Shown here piece after piece: positions 1-7,911 of a DNA stretch of 14,287 nt; the stretch's first letter is position 1, and each line of letters starts with the position of its first letter. Made by a program: the position numbers and the translations under genes. Source of the DNA: Candidatus Omnitrophota bacterium. GTDB taxonomy: Bacteria; Omnitrophota; Koll11; Aquiviventales; Aquiviventaceae. The stretch covers positions 1-14,287 of the forward strand of contig JACPXS010000143.1 of assembly GCA_016196415.1 (NCBI GenBank), given 5' to 3'. The notes under the pieces were generated by a model that was given only the letters and a program-made list of their open reading frames with translations, did no database searches and was not told the DNA's origin.

Positions 1-1129
1 CCAGCAGGACGACAGGGCCGGCCTCTGCGCGTGGGATCCTCCAGGCCAGCCAGAACCCCCAGCATCCCAGCGTCAGAAGCCCCAGGTTATAGCCCAACAT
101 GGCCAGCTTGATCATGACCCGGATGTAGTCCCGCTGCGAGACGTACCATCCGAGGTCGCGTTCGAGGCGCGCGAAGGTGTTGCTGTGGCCTCCTACCCAG
201 AATCTCGGGATGCGCTTCATGCACAGCTTCAGGTAGGTCAGCGGGTGGGTCAGGATGGTCTTGATCCCCTCCTGACGCAGCACGCGATCCTGTTGAAGGG
301 GGGCGCGACCCGCGACCAGGGCGCTAAAGTGGGGATCATCGAAGCGCCATCCGTCCCACTCCTGTGGATACGTCGACAGCCACACCTGGGCCCCCCCGGT
401 CGTGGAGACCAAGACGAAGTCATGAAACACCAGAGCGTTTCTGAGCGTCCATGGCAACACCGCCAGCGCGGCTGCACACACCAGCGCCGCGACCTGGCGC
501 CTCCCGGCCCGCCGCCACCATGCCACCACGGAGGAGAGCAGGACGATGACGAGCGTCTCTTCACGGTGAAGCACGAGGAGGCCTCCGATCACCCCTGTGA
601 CCGCCCACGGCATCAGCCGGGTCCCTCGCATCGCCCTGAGCAAGCAGCACACGAAGCCCAACAACAACAACACGCTCAGCGTCTCGGTAAGCAGCCAGCC
701 GGGATAGGAGATGAACGGCGGGTAGACGGCTGCCAACAGGGCGGCCACGAGCCCAACCTCATGATGAAAGACCATCGTCCCCAGGGCGTAGATCAGCCAG
801 ACAGCCGCCACGCTGATCAGGGCTTGGACGACGCGGACAGCCGTGTGGTGATACCCGAAGACCCGATAGATCGCCGCCAGGAACAGCGGATACCCAGGGC
901 CCTTGGCGATGTGCACTCGACCGGCCCATGCCTCCGAGAGGATCCCACGGCCACGGAGCAGCTGGGAGGCTTCGTGGTCATACGCGGCCGCGTCAGCCGT
1001 CACCTCGACCTGCGGGTAGCCCAGGACAAACGCCAACCGGATGATCAGGGCCAGTCCCAGGATTCCCAGCAGCCCGCCGCGTGACGGCCTGGTCGTGTGG
1101 CGCGGGGATCGCTCAGCGACTGCGGACAT
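1..1129 (-). CDS. GT39/ArnT-like membrane glycosyltransferase (3' partial)
   Basis: An open frame starts at the ATG at 1129, inside the end of the GT2 gene, and is still open at the left edge after 376 codons, so the C-terminus is missing. A GTG three codons upstream is an alternative start. The protein is strongly hydrophobic with many membrane helices: GGLLGILGLALIIRLAFVLG at 18-37, then segments near 97-116, 122-136, 148-166, 177-205, 212-227 and 338-356. After the first helix comes a loop with D46 and D51 (VTADAAAYDHEA), where the family keeps its catalytic aspartate, then GPGYPLFLAAIY (77-88). PWTLRN at 226-231 is a recurrent GT39/PMT-superfamily motif. Such enzymes use polyprenyl-phosphate sugars at the periplasmic face to modify proteins, lipid A or glycans. 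The acceptor here is unknown. Confidence 0.85.
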   Translation of the reverse strand, partial: MSAVAERSPRHTTRPSRGGLLGILGLALIIRLAFVLGYPQVEVTADAAAYDHEASQLLRGRGILSEAWAGRVHIAKGPGYPLFLAAIYRVFGYHHTAVRVVQALISVAAVWLIYALGTMVFHHEVGLVAALLAAVYPPFISYPGWLLTETLSVLLLLGFVCCLLRAMRGTRLMPWAVTGVIGGLLVLHREETLVIVLLSSVVAWWRRAGRRQVAALVCAAALAVLPWTLRNALVFHDFVLVSTTGGAQVWLSTYPQEWDGWRFDDPHFSALVAGRAPLQQDRVLRQEGIKTILTHPLTYLKLCMKRIPRFWVGGHSNTFARLERDLGWYVSQRDYIRVMIKLAMLGYNLGLLTLGCWGFWLAWRIPRAEAGPVVLL

Positions 1130-2132
1130 GCGACTCACAACCGATCGAAGGCCTTGAGCGCCAGCCACGCGCCTTGCTCGATCGAAGGGGACCCTGCGTG
1201 AGGAGGGACGCCTTCATCCGCCTGGCGAGGCGGCTGCCGGACCGCCCCAGCAGCGTCCTGGCGTAGAGCCCCAGGAATTCGGGATGGGCGATGATCGAGG
1301 GGCGGCTGGCGACCGCCCGATGGAGCAGGCGACGGGCCGCCCTCACCTGCCCTCTGACGTAATACTCATAGGAAGGCCAGAGGAAGCTCCAGGCCTTGCT
1401 CACGAGAATCTGCCTGGCCAGATGCGGCGGAAGGTGTGGGGTCGTCAGGAGCTTCGTGCGCATCCGGATGCTCTCCTCAACGCACTGCTCAAACAGATTG
1501 GAGGTCTTCGCCCCCCGCCAGACCCTCACCGCCGCCAGCGGAGGACCAGGAAGGCGGGCGAGGGGGATGCCGGCCACAGCGGCCCGGAGGGTGAAATCCC
1601 AATCCATGGTACAGTGGAGCGTGGGATCCAGCCACCCAACGCGGTCAAACACCCATCGGCGAACAAACATCGTGGGTTGCGGCAGGGGGCATCGGAGCAG
1701 CGAGGCGAGTGAGCAGTCTGATATCTCTCGAGTCCCGCCGACGGCTTGATTGCGCTCATCAACCACCTGACAGGCCCCGTACACCATTCCCACCTCCTGA
1801 TGCGCGGTGAGATACTCAGCGGCTCGTCGGACGGCGCCAGGCAGATAGCAATCGTCGGAGTTGAGGTAGGCCAGCACGTCCCCCTGAGCGCGCTGCCAGC
1901 CCTTGTTGATCGCCTCGGCCTGACCGGCATCGGATTCACTCACCCAGTAGGCCAGCCGGTTGGCATAGCGCTGAATCAGCTCAACGCTCCCATCGGTCGA
2001 ACCGCCATCGATCACCAGATACTCCAGGCGAGGATGCTCCTGACTGAGGACGGAGCGGATCGTCTCCTCCAGGAACTGACCTTGGTTGTAGGACGGGGTC
2101 ACCACCGACACGCACGCAGGCGCTGGGCTCAT
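1113..2132 (-). CDS. Glycosyltransferase family 2
   Basis: A 339-residue inverting GT-A glycosyltransferase. The GT2 domain covers about residues 7-205: VSVVTPSYNQG (8-18), IDGGSTDGS (41-49), the metal- and nucleotide-binding NSDD (91-94), and MDWD (175-178), which contains the likely base region. The remaining 130 residues are basic and amphipathic, without clear membrane helices, and may sit on the membrane. It closely follows the pattern of GT2 enzymes that often pair with WcaC-like GT4 proteins. The ATG overlaps the GT4 stop by four bases (ATGA), indicating coupled translation. Its 3' end overlaps the start of the membrane glycosyltransferase gene by 17 bases. Sugar donor unknown. Confidence 0.92.
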   Translation of the reverse strand: MSPAPACVSVVTPSYNQGQFLEETIRSVLSQEHPRLEYLVIDGGSTDGSVELIQRYANRLAYWVSESDAGQAEAINKGWQRAQGDVLAYLNSDDCYLPGAVRRAAEYLTAHQEVGMVYGACQVVDERNQAVGGTREISDCSLASLLRCPLPQPTMFVRRWVFDRVGWLDPTLHCTMDWDFTLRAAVAGIPLARLPGPPLAAVRVWRGAKTSNLFEQCVEESIRMRTKLLTTPHLPPHLARQILVSKAWSFLWPSYEYYVRGQVRAARRLLHRAVASRPSIIAHPEFLGLYARTLLGRSGSRLARRMKASLLTQGPLRSSKARGWRSRPSIGCESHVRSR

Positions 2133-3397
2133 GAGACCGCCACGGGTTGGGGTGGTCGCTGGGCGAGGAGCTCTTCGTACAGCTCAAGGTGGCGACGCGC
2201 CATACGCTCCAGGGAGTAGTCCTCTTCGGCCACCTGTCGGCATCGTGCAGACATGCGCAGGCGCAGCGCCTCGTTGTCCAACAACAGGCCAAGGCCCTTG
2301 GCAAGATCGAGGGCATCGACGCGGCGAGCCAGATAGCCGGTCTCCAGATGGCGAACCACCTCGGGAACTCCGCCCGTCTCAAACGCGACACAGGGGGTCC
2401 CGCACGCCATCGCCTCGGAGAAGACCTGGCCGAAGCCCTCAACCAGCGACGGAGCGACCAGGACATCGGCAGCCGAGTAGCAGGTCGCAAGGATGTGGTC
2501 ATCCGAAATTTCTCCAAGATGGCGAATCGGATACGGGAGCGGTGTGCGCTCAGGAACCGCACGGCCTGGGCCGACGGTCACCAGCCACAGATGGTTCGTC
2601 CCGGCTCGCGCAAGTTCCTGGAGCGCTTGAAAGGCGAAGGTGACGCCCTTGCGGCGCTCCGCCAGGCCTGCCGCCACAAACACGATCACCTTGGCGTCAT
2701 CCGGAAGACCAAGCGCCAGCCGCGCGGCAGGTTTTGGCAGGGGCTTGAAGACGCGCGTGTCAAGGCCCAACGGGATCTGGACGACCCGGAACCGCCCAAG
2801 CAGCGGGCTTTGTCGAACCAACTCGGCGAACCACCGCGAGGGCGTCACAATCGTCATCTCCGAGCGGCGATAGACCCACTGTTTGATGCGCCACAGGAGA
2901 GCCGTGGTGTCCACGGCCAACGCCGGGTAGTCCGAGAGAATCGGACAGCGGCCACAGCCCGTCTTCCAACGCTCACAGTCGTAGGAGTAGGCGCAGTGCC
3001 CGGTCAAGGGCCACATGTCCAACAACGTCCAGACCACCGGCACTCGTCGGCTGAGCCGGGGCAGGAGCGTATGCGAGAAGGCGCCGCCGTGCAGATTGTG
3101 CAGGTGGATGATATCGGCGGTCCGTGTCAAGACATGCTGCAGCACCGTTGAAGAGGAGGGCGCATACAGGTACTGCATGCTGAGATAGCGATCAACCACG
3201 TGGACCGCGCGACGCAGGGCCTTCCTGAAGAAACCCCACTGTTCATTCACCGCGACGACCTCAGGATCAAGACCGTCTTTGTAGCCGACCAGCATCCGGG
3301 AGTCGTGCCCCTGCGCCCTCAAGCCGGTATGGAGGCGATAGGCGGCCCGTGCGGCTCCGCCAGCCAAATCCCGCGTGCTGAGGTGGACGATTCTCAT
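2129..3397 (-). CDS. Glycosyltransferase family 4, WcaC-like
   Basis: A 422-residue retaining GT-B glycosyltransferase. The N-terminal acceptor lobe begins MRIVHLSTRDLAGGAARAAY with the GGA loop. The C-terminal donor lobe contains VAAGLAERRKG (241-251), the E320-x7-E328 motif (VEGFGQVFSE) and TGGVPEV (341-347). Between the lobes, residues 125-152 carry LLDMWPLTGHC and four cysteines (C135, C141, C148, C151) in the pattern seen in WcaC-type GT4 enzymes of colanic acid and related loci, where they may bind a metal. It would add one sugar to the lipid-linked glycan on the cytoplasmic side. Donor and linkage cannot be read. The start at 3397 is three bases after the previous stop and has no good ribosome binding site; the stop overlaps the GT2 start as ATGA. 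Length is normal. Confidence 0.92.
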   Translation of the reverse strand: MRIVHLSTRDLAGGAARAAYRLHTGLRAQGHDSRMLVGYKDGLDPEVVAVNEQWGFFRKALRRAVHVVDRYLSMQYLYAPSSSTVLQHVLTRTADIIHLHNLHGGAFSHTLLPRLSRRVPVVWTLLDMWPLTGHCAYSYDCERWKTGCGRCPILSDYPALAVDTTALLWRIKQWVYRRSEMTIVTPSRWFAELVRQSPLLGRFRVVQIPLGLDTRVFKPLPKPAARLALGLPDDAKVIVFVAAGLAERRKGVTFAFQALQELARAGTNHLWLVTVGPGRAVPERTPLPYPIRHLGEISDDHILATCYSAADVLVAPSLVEGFGQVFSEAMACGTPCVAFETGGVPEVVRHLETGYLARRVDALDLAKGLGLLLDNEALRLRMSARCRQVAEEDYSLERMARRHLELYEELLAQRPPQPVAVS

Positions 3398-3400
3398 GAG

Positions 3401-4306
3401 TTATGAGGCCAGGACCTGCCGGTGGAGAGCGGGGAGTCGCTCCGCCCCAGCCGGCACGACCGAAAGCCGCTGAGGATACCGCGGCGTTCCCGAGGTGTAC
3501 TGCCACATGAGCAGGAGCCGGTCGCGGCGAAGGGGTTTGAGCCCTTTGTGATAGCCGCCGGTATCGCAGAGAATCACCGTGCCGGTTGCGCCCGTGCACG
3601 TCAGCCACGCCGACGGGGGGATGACCTGCGCCATTTGCTCGTCCGTGCTGCGTCCCTGTCCGTTGCACGCCGGCACGACCAAGCGCCGACTTCCCAGTGG
3701 GTGCGTCTGAGGAATGAAACAGAAGGGTCCGCCGTCCTGCTCCACGTCGTTGAGATAGACGAACGCCTTCACGCTCAGGAGATCGTCTCCATCCCGATGC
3801 CACAGTTGGGTTTCTTTTGCCGGGCCGGTGGTCGGCCGATCCCACCACAGGTCCATGGTGCGCAGCAACGGCTGCAGGCCGAGATAGCGCTGCGCGACGC
3901 TCAGCACGCCGCCACCCAGGGCTAACTGGAGAAACGGATCGTCCCCCGCAAGCGGCGGGGTGAGCAAACTCACCTTGTACTCCTTTCCTCGGGGTCCCTG
4001 TGCCTGTCCGCTCGCGCGACCGTCAGCCCACAGCCGCTGCGCCGCCGCTTGGACGCGCGCAAACAGCCCTGGATCGGCGCGAAAGATCTCCGTGGAGGGG
4101 CGGATGACAATCCCCTCCCGCCGCAGCTCCTCGGCGAGGGCCCGACCGAGGTCATCGCCATCGCGGTCTGGTGCCAGGCGATACCGCACCAGCCGGTTCA
4201 GGTTCCTCGATCGCCAGTGCAGGAGCTGCACGTCCCGTTTCAGCCATCTGAGGCGACGGTACGCCCCCGGAGCCACTCGCCGCACCGACTCCCTCAGGCT
4301 CGGCAT
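3401..4306 (-). CDS. Phytanoyl-CoA dioxygenase (PhyH) family Fe(II)/2-oxoglutarate oxygenase
   Basis: A 301-residue protein from the ATG at 4306, preceded by GGAGGAG. An in-frame start at 4402 would add 32 residues and overlap the upstream gene by over 100 bases, so it was rejected. The cupin-like double-stranded helix carries the iron triad: H170-x-D172 (WHRDGDD) and H253 (DTGGYHKG), with R261 or R263 just downstream as the expected 2-oxoglutarate carboxylate anchor. VYLNDV (183-188) and GPFCFIPQTH (193-202) are typical PhyH-family strands. These enzymes hydroxylate, desaturate or otherwise oxidise small molecules. Here, between a capsule-like protein and a GT4 enzyme, the substrate is probably a sugar, acyl group or lipid carrier in the glycan, but this is inference. 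All metal ligands are present, so it should be active. The stop is three bases from the GT4 start. Confidence 0.85.
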   Translation of the reverse strand: MPSLRESVRRVAPGAYRRLRWLKRDVQLLHWRSRNLNRLVRYRLAPDRDGDDLGRALAEELRREGIVIRPSTEIFRADPGLFARVQAAAQRLWADGRASGQAQGPRGKEYKVSLLTPPLAGDDPFLQLALGGGVLSVAQRYLGLQPLLRTMDLWWDRPTTGPAKETQLWHRDGDDLLSVKAFVYLNDVEQDGGPFCFIPQTHPLGSRRLVVPACNGQGRSTDEQMAQVIPPSAWLTCTGATGTVILCDTGGYHKGLKPLRRDRLLLMWQYTSGTPRYPQRLSVVPAGAERLPALHRQVLAS

Positions 4307-6024
4307 ACGCGAGTCTCCTCCGCTTGAGGGGTCAGAAAATCCAGCTCCTGTGAATGCGTCACCCACTCGGCAACGGCCCTGACATCCTGGGCAGCCAACC
4401 AATCCTCGCGGGTCAGCGCGTTGATCCGCGTGATGAGACTGGCCTTGGCGTCGCGCTGGTAGGCCAACGTGAACGTCCGCAGCGAAAGCGGCCGTAAGAT
4501 GAAGATCCCCCAGGCGAAGCGCTCGGCCAGCTCGCGTTGGGCCGGCGACAGCGGCGGGATCTCATGGAGGCGAGCCAGGCGCGCGAGGTACTCTTCCCGC
4601 GAGGCGGAGTCGATCGTGAAGCCCTTGCGATCGTAGCGTCCCGTGCCGGCGGTCAGCACAGGGACGCCCATGCTCGCCGCCTCGATGCCAATCGTCCCCC
4701 GCACGGTGAGGCAGGAGTCCATCAGCCCAAAGAGCGAGTAGGTGCTGATCTCGCTGTCGGCCGGGACGACGAAGAGGTGCGCAGGCAATGGGCCAAGCCG
4801 CTTGCGCAGCGCGACCATCTCTGCGGACTCCGGAGGCAGCCCGTCCCGGACATTCTTCACGATGTTCGCGGGATGGATTTTGATGACCCAGTTGACCTGG
4901 TCATTGGCACAGGCGGCCCGGACGGTTTCGACGAACCACTCCTCATAGCTGCGGAAGAGGTCCTCGCCCCAGAAAAATGTGCCGTCCCAGAGGATGTGGG
5001 GAAAGATCACCGCGACCTTCTTGCGCGGATCCAGGCCGAGCCGACGGCGGATCTCCTCAGCATCGAGGAGGCGCGTGTTGAACTGAGTGCCCACCTCGCT
5101 GAACCAATCGCCCGTGAGGTAACTCCTCGAGAGCTCCTCCTGGAGACGCTGGCGGTGGGCGGGCGTCCAGTCCATGCGCTGGACGAATGCCCAGGTCGAA
5201 TCGGACAGCGACGCCGGGTGGTCATCGTGGTTCTGGGCCCTGTAGCGTTTCAGCATGAGCGTGTTACTCTTGTGCGCGGTGTTCCAGATGACGGCATCCA
5301 CGTCGGCGTTGATGCAGACGTCGAAGAGCTCTCCCTGCGGCGTGTAGCCTTTGTCCACGAACATCGCCAGCCCAGGCCGGATGCGCCGCACAATCCGCGC
5401 GGCGGCTCTCGCATAGGCCATGGCACGGGCCAGATACGGCATCAGTTGGCGACGGACCTCGGGAGACTGCACATCAAACGAGCCGACCCGAAAGCGCCGA
5501 AGGGCGGTCGAGACGGCAAACCGCCCCACCCGCACCCCGTCCTCCTGAAGAGCGATGAGCTCGTGACATGACCCGATTGACTGGAAGGCGGTTTCGACCA
5601 CCTCTGGGCTGACCGGCTTGAGCACGTCATCCCAACACTGGATATCCCGAACACCGGCAAGCCGGTAATACTGTGCCAGCCAGGGATCGCGCCCGATGAG
5701 GACGACCGGCTCACATCCCGCCAACTGGAGGCCTTTGATGAGCCCGAGCTCCGCCTTGATCCCATCCACAAATCCGATGCTGGCCACCAGCGCTTTCCTG
5801 CGCGCGTGGGCGCTGCCGTTGAGCCGGCACTGAAGCGCGGCTCCGTGGGCTTGCCGAAAGCTGACAAACTCCCGGCTTCGCATGCGCTCGCCCGCGCGAA
5901 ACGCAGGATCCACGCACCATCGGATCCGGTCCCGCAGCGTGTAGGCAAGCGGCAGCGCGCGGGCTCCTCTCAAGGCGCCCTTGAGGAACTCTTTGCCTCC
6001 GTCCGCCTGCAGGGCTGGGCTCAT
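4294..6024 (-). CDS. Capsule-synthesis-like protein, candidate glycosyltransferase
   Basis: A 576-residue protein without membrane segments or signal peptide. The N-terminal half has GFVDGIKAELGLIKGLQLAG (84-103) and VVLIGRDPW (107-115), like the first lobe of a GT-B fold. The C-terminal half has KVAVIFPHILWD (336-347), WVIKIHPANI (379-388) and a nucleotide-sugar-binding-like segment at 438-460 (TVRGTIGIEAA, then GVPVLTAG). A K-x-HP motif followed by G-T-x-x-x-E-A resembles capsule polysaccharide synthesis proteins such as KpsS/LipB and related GT-B enzymes. KpsC/KpsS transfer Kdo from CMP-Kdo, so transfer of the CMP-nonulosonate made by this cluster is an attractive inference. The start at 6024 lacks a clear Shine-Dalgarno and lies six bases past the asnB stop. 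The stop lies 13 bases inside the dioxygenase gene. Exact family not certain. Confidence 0.68.
   Translation of the reverse strand: MSPALQADGGKEFLKGALRGARALPLAYTLRDRIRWCVDPAFRAGERMRSREFVSFRQAHGAALQCRLNGSAHARRKALVASIGFVDGIKAELGLIKGLQLAGCEPVVLIGRDPWLAQYYRLAGVRDIQCWDDVLKPVSPEVVETAFQSIGSCHELIALQEDGVRVGRFAVSTALRRFRVGSFDVQSPEVRRQLMPYLARAMAYARAAARIVRRIRPGLAMFVDKGYTPQGELFDVCINADVDAVIWNTAHKSNTLMLKRYRAQNHDDHPASLSDSTWAFVQRMDWTPAHRQRLQEELSRSYLTGDWFSEVGTQFNTRLLDAEEIRRRLGLDPRKKVAVIFPHILWDGTFFWGEDLFRSYEEWFVETVRAACANDQVNWVIKIHPANIVKNVRDGLPPESAEMVALRKRLGPLPAHLFVVPADSEISTYSLFGLMDSCLTVRGTIGIEAASMGVPVLTAGTGRYDRKGFTIDSASREEYLARLARLHEIPPLSPAQRELAERFAWGIFILRPLSLRTFTLAYQRDAKASLITRINALTREDWLAAQDVRAVAEWVTHSQELDFLTPQAEETRVCRA
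4315..4321 (-). promoter_or_regulatory. Ribosome binding site for the PhyH-family gene
   Basis: GGAGGAG on the minus strand ends 8 bases before the ATG at 4306. It is the strongest Shine-Dalgarno site seen in the window, lies inside the end of the upstream gene, and decides the 4306 start over 4402. Confidence 0.65.
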
Positions 6025-6030
6025 CTGGCG

Positions 6031-7911
6031 TTATCGCATGACGGGAAGATCGGCTGAGAGGCGTTGATCAAGAAAGAGCCGGGCCCACAGCTCGAGGTTG
6101 ACCCACTGCCATAAGAAGAACGAGTTGTCCCCTTCCCCGCGGAAAAACGCGTCCATGGCTGCCAGGCCCGCTTTCCGGTCGACCCAGCCGCGCTGCCAGA
6201 ATCGTGGCGTGTCGAGGTGGTCTCGGACCCAATCCTGCAGGTCATGACGGACCCACTCCCGTTGCGGGGTCTGCACCTGACGCTTCGGGGCCAAGCGCAC
6301 CCCGTCGGGCAGCAGCGTCCGCGCCCCCCGTCGCAGGATGGCTTTGAGCACGCCCTGGTGGATCCGATCCTCGGCAGGCAGGGCGAACGCATACGCCAGG
6401 AGACGATGGTCCACAAACGGCGGCCGCAGCTCCGTCCCGACCGCCATACTCAGCCGGTCCCGAAACCGCAAGGCACGGGGCAGTTTCGTGTAGCGCAGCT
6501 CGCGGTACATGAGGTTGCGAAGACAATCCTCGAACGGCCGCTCAAACTCAGGCACCGGGTGCTGCGCGGCCCTGACAAACTCCGGACTCAAGCAGTCGGG
6601 CCTGACGCTCCTGGTCAGGTCCTGCCCGGTGCCCACCTCCGTCTGCGGATCCATGGCGCAGCGCATCTGCTCCAGGGCGGCGCGTCGGGCCGCCGGGGTC
6701 ACGACGCCGCTGGCGTGCAGCTCCTGCTCCAGAACATCCAGGCGCCCGGCTCGAAACAGATCGGCCCACAGCGCAGGACGGAACCGGTCGTAGCCGGCCA
6801 GGGCCTCGTCAATGCCGCTGCCGTCCATCATGACAATACAGCCGTGCTGACGGGCCACCTCAAAACACCGCGCCGTGGCAAACACCGGCAGCCCCCCGCA
6901 CGGCTCCTCCTGCGAGAGACAGAACGGCTCCGCTGACTCGGCGAACTCCTGGGGCGAGATCTCCACGAAATGGGCGGGGTGTCCGGTCTGCGCGACCATG
7001 AGCTCCACATACGGCCGTTCGCTGTAGGCAGGGTCAGCGAAGACGTACGAGAACGCCTCGACTCGGCTCGGGTCCTCGTGGACACGGTCCAGCAACGCCA
7101 GCAGGGTCGCCGAATCCAACCCCCCGCTCAACGCGACCCCGATCGGGACGTCGCTGCGCAGGTGCAGTCGAACGGTCTCTTCGCACAGCGCCAGCAGGTC
7201 GGCCTCTCGCCGGGCGGGGTCGGGAGAAACCGCCAGGGCACGGACCTCCGAGGCCAAGTTCCAATAGCGCCGAGGCGTCCCGGGCCGTCCCTCCTTGACC
7301 ACCATCCAGTGGCCCGGCGGCAACTTGCAGATCCCCGTCAAAAAGGTCTCCGCGGTGTGTTCATAGAAATCCCGGGCGAGGAAGTCAAAGATCACGCGCT
7401 CGTTGGCCGCCGGCTCAAGGCCCGCCGCCAACAGGGCCCGAATCTCCGAGGCGAAAAGAACACCCTGCTCGAGGGTCGCAAAATAGAACAGCTTAATCCC
7501 CACCCGATCCCGCGCGCAGAACAGGCCGCGTTCCTGGGCATCCCAGATCGCAAACGCATACATCCCCATGAAGCGCTCAAGACATGCCGGCCCCCACTTC
7601 GCATAGGCATGCAGGACCACCTCCGTGTCGGTGTGGGACCGGAACGTCACCTCAGCGAGCTGCTGACGCAGCTCCCGGTAGTTGTAGACCTCACCGTTGT
7701 AGACGATCGTGTAGCGTCCGTCCGGCGTGGACATCGGCTGCCGACCCGCGTCGCTCAGATCAAGGACCTTCAGCCGCCGATGGCCCAGCACCACCCCTGG
7801 CGCGGCCCAGAAGCCCTGGCCATCCGGACCTCGGTGCTGTTGGGCGTCGGTCATCCGTTCCACGACGGACGCCTCGGCAGCGGCACCCACCATGCCCGCA
7901 ATCCCACACAT
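6031..7911 (-). CDS. asnB: Glutamine-dependent asparagine synthase-type amidotransferase
   Basis: A 626-residue AsnB-type enzyme. The frame stays open upstream to 8148, but the correct start is the ATG at 7911: maturation exposes Cys2 (MCGIAGMVG), the glutaminase nucleophile, and the ATG overlaps the neuA stop as TGATG. The N-terminal class II amidotransferase domain shows RGPDG (27-31) and NGEVYNYREL (72-81). The synthetase domain shows the ATP-pyrophosphatase P-loop SGGLDS (262-267), DGSGIDEALAGY (363-374 region) and RFRDRLSMA (482-490). All expected catalytic elements are present, so both half-reactions should work. In glycan loci such AsnB homologues (WbpS-like) are thought to amidate sugar uronates or acyl groups rather than make free asparagine. 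That is likely here but not shown by the sequence. The stop is six bases before the next gene. Confidence 0.93.
   Translation of the reverse strand: MCGIAGMVGAAAEASVVERMTDAQQHRGPDGQGFWAAPGVVLGHRRLKVLDLSDAGRQPMSTPDGRYTIVYNGEVYNYRELRQQLAEVTFRSHTDTEVVLHAYAKWGPACLERFMGMYAFAIWDAQERGLFCARDRVGIKLFYFATLEQGVLFASEIRALLAAGLEPAANERVIFDFLARDFYEHTAETFLTGICKLPPGHWMVVKEGRPGTPRRYWNLASEVRALAVSPDPARREADLLALCEETVRLHLRSDVPIGVALSGGLDSATLLALLDRVHEDPSRVEAFSYVFADPAYSERPYVELMVAQTGHPAHFVEISPQEFAESAEPFCLSQEEPCGGLPVFATARCFEVARQHGCIVMMDGSGIDEALAGYDRFRPALWADLFRAGRLDVLEQELHASGVVTPAARRAALEQMRCAMDPQTEVGTGQDLTRSVRPDCLSPEFVRAAQHPVPEFERPFEDCLRNLMYRELRYTKLPRALRFRDRLSMAVGTELRPPFVDHRLLAYAFALPAEDRIHQGVLKAILRRGARTLLPDGVRLAPKRQVQTPQREWVRHDLQDWVRDHLDTPRFWQRGWVDRKAGLAAMDAFFRGEGDNSFFLWQWVNLELWARLFLDQRLSADLPVMR

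Noticed and set aside
391..397. Run of seven C (G on the coding strand) in the membrane glycosyltransferase gene, possible phase-variation tract
   Set aside because: Seven bases is short for slippage control and expected by chance in GC-rich DNA; the frame is intact.
659..671. CAA trinucleotide repeat, about four copies
   Set aside because: It encodes consecutive leucines in a membrane helix; no sign of a functional repeat.
185..1084. Plus-strand open frame of 299 codons near the left edge
   Set aside because: The minus strand there encodes a coherent GT39-like membrane protein. The plus-strand product is a His, Gln, Arg-rich shadow.
4307..4402. 32-codon N-terminal extension of the PhyH-family gene
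   Set aside because: It overlaps the upstream gene extensively; the ATG at 4306 has a strong GGAGGAG site.
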